NCBI RefSeq assembly: GCF_021869535.1
Contig: NW_026262668.1
Span: forward strand, 139,177,635 to 139,241,634
Direction: 5' to 3'
Length of the DNA: 64,000 bases
From: Mytilus californianus
Taxonomy: Eukaryota; Mollusca; Bivalvia; Mytilida; Mytilidae
Shown: positions 56,201 through 64,000 of the stretch, piece by piece
How positions within the stretch are numbered: position 1 is the stretch's first letter
Layout of the letters: the number at the start of each line of letters is the position of its first letter
Notes under the pieces: generated by a model
What the model was told of the DNA's origin: nothing
What the model saw: the letters and a program-made list of their open reading frames with translations, nothing else
Database searches by the model: none
Made by a program: the position numbers and the translations under genes

Positions 56201-59200
56201 CTATGCTGACCCTATGACCCACCAGTGACCTTTCTCCACATAACTTCATGTTTATCTGATCTTCCTTCCCATGCTGACCCTATGACCCACCAGAGACCTT
56301 TCTCCACATACCTTCATGTTTATCTGATCTTTCTTCCCATGCTGACCTTAAGACCCACCAGAAACCTTTCTCCACATACCTTCATGTTTATCTGAATTTC
56401 CTTCCTATGCTGACCCTATGACCCACCAGTGACCTTTCTCCACATACCTTCATGTTTATCTGATCTTCCTTCCCATGCTGACCCTATGACCAACCAGAGA
56501 CCTATCTCCACATACCTTCACGTTAATCTGATCTTCCTTTCCATTTTGACCCAATGACCCACCAGTGACCTTTCTCCACATACCTTCATGTTAATCTGAT
56601 CTTCCTCCACATGCCGACCCTATGACCCACCAGAGACCTTTCTCCACATACCTTCATTTTTATCTGATCTTCCTTCCCATGCTGACCTTATGACCCACCA
56701 AAAACCTTTCTCCACATACCTTCATGTTTATCTGATCTTCCTTCCCATGCTGACCCACCAGTGACCTTTCTCCACATACCTTCACGTTTATCTGAATTTC
56801 CTTCCTATGCTGACCCCATGACCCACCAGTGACCTTTCTCCACATACCTTCATGTTTATCTGATCTTCCTTCCCATGCTGACCCTATGACCAACCAGAGA
56901 CCTATTTCCACATACCTTCACGTTAATCTGATCTTCCTTTCCATTTTGACCCAATGACCCACCAGTGACCTTTCTCCACATACCTTCATGTTTATCTGAT
57001 CTTCCTTCCCATGCTGACCCTATGACCAACCAGAGACCTATTTCCACATACCTTCACGTTAATCTGATCTTCCTTTCCATTTTGACCCTATGACCCACCA
57101 GAAACCTTTCTCCACAAACCTTCATGTTTATCTGATCTTCCTTCCCATGCTGACCCACCAGTGACCTTTCTCCACATACCTTCATGTTAATCTGATCTTC
57201 CTCCCCATGCCGACCCTATGACCCACCAGAGACCTTTCTCCACATACCTTCATTTTTATCTGATCTTCCTTCCCATGCTGACCTTATGACCCACCAGAAA
57301 CCTTTCTCCACATACCTTCATGTTAATCTGATCTTCCTTCCCATGCTGACCCACCAGTGACCTTTCTCCACATACCTTCATGTTTATCTGATCTTCCTTC
57401 CCATGCTGACCCTATGACCCACCAGTGACCTTTCTCCACAAACCTTCATGTTTATCTGATCTTCCTTCCCATGCTGATACTATGACCCACCAGTGACCTT
57501 TCTCCACATACCTTCATGTAAATCTGATCTTCCGTCCCATGCTGATCCTACAATTCACTAACCACCTTTCTCCACATACCTTCATGTTTATCTGATCTTC
57601 CTTCCCATGCTGATCCTACAATCCACCAGCGACCATTTTCCACGTACCTTCATGTTTATCTGATCTTTCTTCCCATGCTGACCCTATGACCCACCAGTGA
57701 CCTTTCTCCACAAACCTTCATGTTTATCTGATCTTCCTTCCCATGCTGATCCTACAATCCACCAGCCACCTTTCTCCACAAACCTTCATGTAAATCTGAT
57801 CTTCCTTCCCATGCTTATCCTACAACCCACCAGCAACCTTTCTCAACATACCTTCACGTTTATCTGATCTTCCTTCCCATGCTGATCTTACAATCCACCA
57901 GCCACCTTTCTCCACAAACCTTCATGTAAATCTGATCTTCCTTCCCATGCTTATCCTACAACCCACCAGCAACCTTTCTCAACATACCTTCACGTTTATC
58001 TGATCTTCCTTCCCATGCTGATCCTATGACCCACCAGTGACCTTTCTCCACATACCTTCATGTTTATCTGATCTTCCTTCCCATGCTGACCCTATGACCC
58101 ACCAGTGACCTTTCTCCACATACCTTCATGTTTATCTGATCTTCCTTCCCATGCTGACCCTATGACCCACCAGTGACCTTTCTCCACATACCTTCACGTT
58201 TATCTGAATTTCCTTCCTATGCTGACCCTATGACCCACCAGTGACCTTTCTCCACATACCTTCATGTTTATCTAATCTTCCTTCCCATGCTGACCCTATG
58301 ACCAACCAGAGACCTATCTCCACATACCTCCATGTTAATCTGATCTTCCTTTCCATTTTGACCCAATGACCCACCAGTGACCTTTCTCCACATACCTTCA
58401 TGTTAATCTGATCTTCCTCCCCATGCCGACCCTATGACCCACCAGAGACCTTTCTCCACATACCTTCATTTTTATCTGATCTTCCTTCCCATGCTGACCT
58501 TATGACCCACCAGAAACCTTTCTCCACATACCTTCATGTTTATCTGATCTTCCTTCTCATGCATGCTGATCCTACAACCCACCAGCGACCATTCCACATG
58601 TCTTCATGTCTATCTAATCTTCCTTCCCATGCTAATCCTACAACCCACCAGCAACCTTTCTCCACATACCTTCATATTTATCTGATCTTCCTTCCCATGC
58701 TGACCCTATGACCCACCAGTGACCTTTCTCCACATACCTTCACGTTTATCTGATCTTCCTTCCTATGCTGACCCTATGACCCACCAGTGACCTTTCTCCA
58801 CATAACTTCATGTTTATCTGATCTTCCTTCCCATGCTGACCCTATGACCCACCAGTGACCTTTCTCCACATACCTTCACGTTTATCTGATCTTCCTTCCT
58901 ATGCTGACCCTATGACCCACCAGTGACCTTTCTCCACATAACTTCATTTTTATCTGATCTTCCTTCCCATGCTGACCCTATGACCCACCAGAGACCTTTC
59001 TCCACATACCTTCATTTTTATCTGATCTTTCTTCCCATGCTGACCTTAAGACCCACCAGAAACCTTTCTCCACATACCTTCATGTTTATCTGATCTTCCA
59101 TCACATGCTGATCCTACAACCCACCAGCGACCTTTCTCCACATACCTTCATGTTAATCTGATCTTCCTTCCCATGCTGATCCTATGACCCACCAGCGACC

Positions 59201-62200
59201 TTTCTCCACAAACCTTCATGTTTATCTGATCTTCCTTCCCATGCTGACCCTACGACCCACCAGTGACCTTTCTCCACAAACCTTCATGTTTATCTGATCT
59301 TCCTTCCCATGCTGACCCTATGACCCACCAGTGACCTTTCTCCACAAACCTTCATGTTTATCTGATCTTCCTTCCCATGCTGACCCTATGACCCACCAGT
59401 GACCTTTCTCCACATACCTTCACGTTTATCTGATCTTCCTTCCTATGCTGACCCTATGACCCACCAGTGACCTTTCTCCACATAACTTCATTTTTATCTG
59501 ATCTTCCTTCCCATGCTGACCCTATGACCCACCAGAGACCTTTCTCCACATACCTTCATTTTTATCTGATCTTTCTTCCCATGCTGACCTTAAGACCCAC
59601 CAGAAACCTTTCTCCACATACCTTCATGTTTATCTGATCTTCCATCACATGCTGATCCTACAACCCACCAGCGACCTTTCTCCACATACCTTCATGTTAA
59701 TCTGATCTTCCTTCCCATGCTGATCCTATGACCCACCAGCGACCTTTCTCCACATACCTTCATGTTTATCTGATCTTCCTTCCCATGCTGATCCTATGAC
59801 CCACCAGTGACCTTTCTCCACAAACCTTCATGTTTATCTGATCTTCCTTCCCATGCTGACCCTACGACCCACCAGTGACCTTTCTCCACAAACCTTCATG
59901 TTTATCTGATCTTCCTTCCCATGCTGACCCTATGACCCACCAGTGACCTTTCTCCACATACCTTCATGTTTATCTGATCTTCCTTCCCATGCTGATCCTA
60001 TGACCCACCAGTGACCTTTCTCCACATACCTTCATTTTTATCTGATCTTTCTTCCTATGCTAACCCTATGACCCGCCAGTGACCTTTCTCCACATACCTT
60101 CATGTTTATCTGATCTTCCTTCCCATGCTGACCCTACGACCCACCAGTGACCTTTCTCCACATACCTTCATGTTTATCTGATCTTTCTTCCCATGCTAAC
60201 CCTATGACCCACCAGTGACCTTTCTCCACAAACCTTCATGTTTATCTGATCTTCCTTCCCATGCTGACCCTACGACCCACCAGTGACCTTTCTCCACATA
60301 CCTTCATGTTTATCTGATCTTTCTTCCCATGCTAACCCTATGACCCACCAGTGACCTTTCTCCACAAACCTTCATGTAAATCTGATCTTCCTTCCCATGC
60401 TGACCCTATGACCCACCAGTGACCTTTCTCCACATACCTTCATGTTTATCTGATCTTCCTTCCCATGCTGATCCTACAATCCACCAGCGACCATTTTCCA
60501 CGTACCTTCATGTTTATCTGATCTTTCTTCCCATGCTGACCCTATGACCCACCAGTGACCTTTCTCCACAAACCTTCATGTTTATCTGATCTTCCGTCCC
60601 ATGCTGATCCTACAATCCACTAGCCACCTTTCTCCACATACCTTCATGTAAATCTGATCTTCCGTCCCATGCTGATCCTACAATCCACCAGCCACCTTTC
60701 TCCACAAACCTTCATGTAAATCTGATCTTCCTTCCCATGCTTATCCTACAACCCACCAGCAACCTTTCTCAACATACCTTCCATGTTTATCTGATCTTCC
60801 TTCCCATGCTGATCCTACAATCCACCAGCCACCTTTCTCCACAAACCTTCATGTAAATCTGATCTTCCTTCCCATGCTTATCCTACAACCCACCAGCAAC
60901 CTTTCTCAACATACCTTCATGTTTATCTGATCTTCCTTCCCATGCTGATCCTATGACCCACAAGTGACCTTTCTCCACAAACCATCATGTAAATCTGATC
61001 TTCCTTCCTATGCTGACCCTATGACCCACCAGTGACCTTTCTCCACATAACTTCATTTTTATCTGATCTTCCTTCCCATGCTAACCCTATGACCCACCAG
61101 TGACCTTTCTCCACAAACCTTCATGTTTATCTGATCTTCCTTCCTATGCTGACCCTATGACCCACCAGTGACCTTTCTCCACATAACTTCATTTTTATCT
61201 GATCTTCCTTCCCATGCTAACCCTATGACCCACCAGTGACCTTTCTCCACAAACCTTCATGTTTATCTGATCTTCCTTCCTATGCTGACCCTATGACCCA
61301 CCAGTGACCTTTCTCCACATACCTTCATGTTTATCTGATCTCTCCTTCCCATGCTAACCCTATGACCCACCAGCCACCTTTCTCCACATACCTTCATGTT
61401 TATCTGATCTCTCCTTCCCATGCTAACCCTATGACCCACCAGCCACCTTTCTCCACATACCTTCATGTTTATCTGATCTTCCTTCCCATGCTGATCCTAC
61501 GACCCACCAGCGACCTTTGTCCTCTGCATTCATTAAATCCTCTAAGCCTATTCTAAGTTGGTTAGTACCAAGGCTTGCTAAATATAAAGAAATAAAGAAT
61601 ATAGGTTTTTAAATATATGAAATACTGTAGGGAATTTAACATTATCAAATTTATCATTGCAAAAAATCTAGTACATGTACAGATATGGTTGGTCAATTGT
61701 AATATTTTTTATGAAAAGGTATGACACCCAATCTTTCAAAACCTCAATGATGGTAAGGGAACCCTTTATTTAATTTCATCCATTGATAGGGTGGGACACT
61801 TCAACAGTGATTTTGCCACATAGGTTCCATTAACCAACTTCCTCTAAAACAAAAAGTCTAAATCTTTCCTAGTTTTACCAGAGTGACGATTTAGAAATCA
61901 TCTACCTAGTATATATATTCAATACATAATATAGCATACTGTGGATTTATTATTATTCGTTGGATACCAATTTTCGTGGATTTCGTGGGTATAGGTGAAC
62001 CACGGAATTAAATGTTCAACGAATGACAAATTTCCATAGGCTTGTATGCAGACTTCGGCAAAACCACGAAATTAAAAATCTACGAACATATATGTTTTCC
62101 TTAATCAACGAAAATTGGTACCAACGAAAATAAATGAATCCACAGTATCTTTTTATATGATTTATGAACTTCAATAGTTTATATAGCTTGGGATCTGGTT

Positions 62201-62974
62201 TGCGTCAGTAAGGCTCGGCATGGAACAAATGAAGTGAGTTAGTTTCAGTGCTGATCATGACTGAAGTTATATCTCCATGTTATGCAGTATGTAATTATAT
62301 TTTTACCAGTAATAGATTTTAAAATAAATTTCAAATTAGTTTTCGGCAAATGCGTGGCTATATAAATATTTCCCGCCATGTCAGAAATGATGCGATCCCA
62401 CAATGCAGCAACCCCGTATCCCACGTTTATACATAATATAGCTTACCTTTTACATGATTTCTCCCCGTATCCCACGTTTATACATAATATAGCTTACTTT
62501 TTACATGATTTCTCCCCGTATCCCACGTTTATACATAATATAGCTTACCTTTTACATGATTTCTCCCCGTATCCCACGTTTATACATAATATAGCTTACT
62601 TTTTACATGATTTCTCCCCGTATCCCACGTTTATACATAATATAGCTTACTTTTTACATGATTTCTCCCTGTATCCCACGTTTAAACATAATATAGCTTA
62701 CTTTTTACATGATTTCTCCCTGTATCCCACGTTTATACATAATATAGCTTACTTTTTACATGATTTCTAGCTGATTTTTTCATCTGTTCACATTTCTCTG
62801 GGTCATAATTTGGTATTTTTCTCATGTTATTGTTTTTAATGGCAAGCAATACATCTAACATGAACTGGACACGACTTGATTCTGTTTTATCCAATGAACT
62901 GGCCTTTCCTTGTATCAATAGTATAATGTCTTTCAGTGTGTGAGGGTCGTCCTTCCTTAAACTGAATCCAACAG
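49997..62974 (-). CDS. NOM1: NOM1 nucleolar MIF4G/MA3 protein (3' part, six exons)
   Basis: Minus-strand exons 62974-62753, 61577-61461, 55245-55118, 54296-54132, 53639-53508 and 50275-49997 join in phase (346 residues plus TAA). Order: end of the MIF4G domain (GFSLRKDDPHTLKDIILL, MLDVLLAIKNNNMRKIPNYD), the conserved linker GRWWVVGSAWEG, then MA3 (ILELARKQRMNTGIRKSIFC, DYIDAFEKLLRLGLKNQQER, VITDCCLQEKSYNQFYAYLL, KFCEYDRRFQMTFQFMMWDK) and a C-terminal helical region. This combination is diagnostic of NOM1/Sgd1, a nucleolar factor for 18S rRNA processing and small-subunit assembly that binds eIF4A-type helicase. The N-terminal half lies beyond the window. Three of its introns start with copies of the preceding exon end. 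Confidence 0.95.
50822..52465. repeat. 72-bp minisatellite, about 23 copies, NOM1 intron
   Basis: Unit ACCAATGTCCAAGGTTAGGG, GGACAGTTAAGCCTTCACAA, ACATGTTCAACCCTTTCCCT, GCCACATTTTAC. Because 72 is divisible by three, several frames on both strands stay open for hundreds of codons; none shows protein-like conservation (changes are not biased to third positions). Not adjacent to, or derived from, an exon. Confidence 0.95.
52466..53507. other. NOM1 intron with a dispersed repeat
   Basis: 52470-52680 holds a dispersed repeat (TCTCTCTCAAGTCAGGAGCC, CATATGGTGGCCTTTTACAG, GGTGGTACAGTGACCTATAG). The remainder is AT-rich and unassigned. Confidence 0.5.
53508..53639 (-). CDS. NOM1: NOM1 exon (end of MA3)
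   Basis: Acceptor ATTTTCAG, donor AAG|GTAAGT on the minus strand, phase 0 at both ends. Encodes MTFQFMMWDKFKEMS to SLSVFK. Confidence 0.95.
53640..54131. other. NOM1 intron
   Basis: AT-rich, no repeat array recognised. Open frames here are short and unsupported. Confidence 0.4.
54132..54296 (-). CDS. NOM1: NOM1 exon (MA3 core)
   Basis: Acceptor TTTTCAG, donor CAG|GTAAGG on the minus strand, 55 codons, phase 0. Encodes DYIDAFEKLLRLGLKN to KFCEYDRRFQ. Confidence 0.96.
54382..54632. repeat. 30-bp minisatellite, ~8 copies, arisen inside a retroelement tail
   Basis: Unit CTGTGCAGTGTTTTCTGGAC, TATTGTTTGT. Flanks (TTCATGTTGCTCAATATTTAG on the left, TTTGTCTGTTAGTTTTTTT on the right) match the recurrent Penelope-like 3' tail, whose ACTGTTGTTTGTCTG segment appears to be the seed. 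Confidence 0.9.
54950..55117 (-). repeat. Partial duplication of a NOM1 exon end and splice site
   Basis: Downstream of the 55118 donor a second, diverged copy (~55024-54980 on the minus strand) repeats NTGIGKSFFCSIMTRD, the last residues of the exon. The donor position now reads AGATGGAAAT instead of GAGGTAAAT, so the copied splice site is lost. Confidence 0.8.
55118..55245 (-). CDS. NOM1: NOM1 exon (start of MA3)
   Basis: Acceptor GTTTCAG, donor GAG|GTAAAT on the minus strand. Two bases complete Asp, then VRQTVQTTILGEASDKILEL, ARKQRMNTGIRKSIFCSIMT, SE. Confidence 0.96.
55246..55845. other. NOM1 intron between the array and the MA3 exon
   Basis: AT-rich, with no exon or array recognised. 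Confidence 0.4.
55850..61460 (-). repeat. 68-bp minisatellite built from a NOM1 exon end plus 5' splice site, about 83 copies
   Basis: On the minus strand each unit is 13 bp of intron start (GTATGTGGAGAAA) followed by the last 55 bp of the exon (GGTCGCTGGTGGGTCGTAGG to AACATGAAG). The first unit abuts the true donor at 61460. Many copies keep GAAG|GTATGT; others have GAAG|GTTTGT or a lost GT (plus-strand ATAACTTC). Longer blocks recur, for example a ~560-bp block near 58790 that reappears near 59390. Units have diverged by substitutions and small deletions. Confidence 0.96.
61461..61577 (-). CDS. NOM1: NOM1 exon with GRWWVVGSAWEG linker; source of the 68-bp array
   Basis: Acceptor ATATTTAG, donor GAAG|GTATGT on the minus strand. 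Encodes SLGTNQLRIGLEDLMNAEDK then GRWWVVGSAWEGRSDKHE plus one base. The CA at its start completes Thr with the preceding exon. Confidence 0.94.
61936..62148. mobile_element. ~213-bp MITE, TACTGTGGATT ends
   Basis: ATACTGTGGATT and AATCCACAGTAT ends with long complementary arms (TCGTTGGATACCAATTTTCG against CGAAAATTGGTACCAACGAA). Candidate TA duplication. Same family as 16369-16565. Confidence 0.85.
62405..62752 (-). repeat. 51-bp minisatellite built from a NOM1 exon end plus 5' splice site, 7 copies
   Basis: On the minus strand the unit is GTAAGCTATATTATGTATAA, ACGTGGGATACGGGGA, then GAAATCATGTAAAAA, the last 15 bases of the exon at 62753. The array begins exactly at the authentic donor (62752-62751) and repeats the AAAAA|GTAAGC junction seven times. 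Because 51 is divisible by three it also creates a spurious plus-strand frame. Confidence 0.95.
62753..62974 (-). CDS. NOM1: NOM1 exon (end of MIF4G); source of the 51-bp array
   Basis: Acceptor TTATTCAG, donor AAAAA|GTAAGC on the minus strand, phase 1 at its end. Encodes VGFSLRKDDPHTLKDIILLI to MKKSARNHVK. Confidence 0.95.
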
Positions 62975-63726
62975 CTGAATAAACAAATCAAGCTAATTTT
63001 ATTTCAATAATCAAACATCATCATTCAGACAATATATAATGGATGTTACATTTAAACATAAACAGCACCAATAAACAAGTCTCCTAAGAGCCTGAATCGC
63101 TCAACTGTCAATAATATATATCTTGTACTACTGATTTCTGTGTACAGTTTCTACCCATCTATTATGATTTAATCTAAGGCAAAAACACAAGTGGCCATGT
63201 TAATAAATTGGCAGGAACATTAAACACAAACTTTATACTAGAATCCCTAAAGATCATTCAGTTTTAATTTGGTTGAAATTGGTTCAGTAATTCTAAGAGG
63301 AGTAGATAATTTTTCTTGGTTTATGGATAGCAATAGCTCACATGGCCCATGTTACAGCTATTTAACTTTTAATTTTATAGGAATTTTAATTAATGTTCAA
63401 AAGCAAAATTTTTAAAATAACAATTTTTTAATATTTTTTTAAACGTTATTGCCCTGGAAAAATCTATTTTTTAAAGTAATTTGATTTCTGAAAATTTTTA
63501 GTCCAGATATTCTTTACTTTTTAATCTAAATGATTATCAATAGGTAAATTCACTTTCTGAGTAGATGCCAACATCCATCTATATACCTGTTAGACAGTAG
63601 CTATCTATATATACAGGTACTTAGTAATATCAATCAGTATATTTAGAAAACTGTATTCCTGTCAGACAGTATCTTTCTATACTTACATTGCAGAACCAGA
63701 GATATCAGCACAATCAGAAAACTGTA
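62975..63726. other. NOM1 intron at the right edge
   Basis: No further NOM1 exon was found up to 64000. From ~63585 a diverged repeat (CCTGTCAGACAGTATC, ATCAGAAAACTGTATA) starts and continues on both sides of the MITE at 63727. Confidence 0.45.
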
Positions 63727-63936
63727 TACTGTAAACCAACTAATTTTCATGAACAACTTATTTTTGCAACTTTCACAAGTAGAAAAGTAATGAAATATAA
63801 ATCATCATGAATGTGTAAAATGTGTTTTTAACTAATTCCAGTAAATATGAAAATCGTGAAATTATATAGCCACAAAGTGGGCTAAAAAGGGACAAATGCA
63901 AAATAAAGTATCCATGAACATAAGTTGTTTACAGTA
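63727..63936. mobile_element. ~210-bp MITE, TACTGTAAAC ends
   Basis: TACTGTAAACCAAC at the left and GTTGTTTACAGTA at the right are inverted, with candidate TA duplication. It sits inside the CAGACAGTATC repeat, whose copies resume at 63937. Confidence 0.75.
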
Positions 63937-64000
63937 CCTGTCAAACAGTAGCTATCTATACTTATCAGTTCAATCAGAAAACTGCATACTTGTCAGACAA

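Noticed and set aside
62378-62770. Plus-strand 130-codon frame with repeated PYPTFIHNIAYFLHDFS
   Set aside because: It is the antisense of the 51-bp NOM1 junction array; the unit length is a multiple of three.

Overview
The window is eukaryotic nuclear DNA, most likely from a bivalve mollusc. I lean towards a marine mussel (Mytilidae), because several dispersed repeats look like ones I associate with mussel genomes; that is recognition from memory, not a search. Coding sequence is split into short exons with GT..AG borders. Introns are long and AT-rich, and minisatellites and transposon debris make up most of the window. I saw no prokaryotic gene organisation, CRISPR array, rRNA or tRNA.

Three host genes can be read. 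(1) Positions 815-14194, + strand: nine 3' exons of an ABCB6-like half ABC transporter, from the last membrane segments through a complete nucleotide-binding domain to the stop. (2) Positions 42941-47631, + strand: a small four- or five-exon gene for an unrecognised secreted protein with a signal peptide, a Cys-containing N-terminal part and a long Gly-rich repetitive C-terminal part; a TATA box lies just upstream. (3) Positions 62974-49997, - strand: six 3' exons of NOM1 (nucleolar MIF4G/MA3 protein), running from the end of MIF4G through MA3 to the stop.

Between genes 1 and 2 (about 14.9-42.8 kb) is a transposon graveyard. It holds a 4.05-kb TIR element with ~290-bp inverted repeats and a TAA target duplication (Harbinger-like). 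It also holds a decayed minus-strand LINE (coiled-coil ORF1, endonuclease, reverse transcriptase, zinc-knuckle C-terminus) split by a 1.74-kb TIR element with 32-bp perfect ends. Several Penelope-like reverse transcriptase fragments with a recurrent 3' tail, and several MITEs, complete it. An 823-bp hAT-type MITE with an 8-bp target duplication sits in an intron of gene 2.

The most unusual signal is shared by genes 1 and 3. Three separate minisatellites begin exactly at an exon-intron junction, and their repeat unit is the 3' end of that exon plus its 5' splice site: 70 bp x ~54 after ABCB6 exon F, 68 bp x ~83 after a NOM1 exon, and 51 bp x 7 after another NOM1 exon. A fourth NOM1 junction has one decayed extra copy. 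Each array therefore presents many decoy splice donors, and in all three the frame meets a stop soon after the authentic donor.
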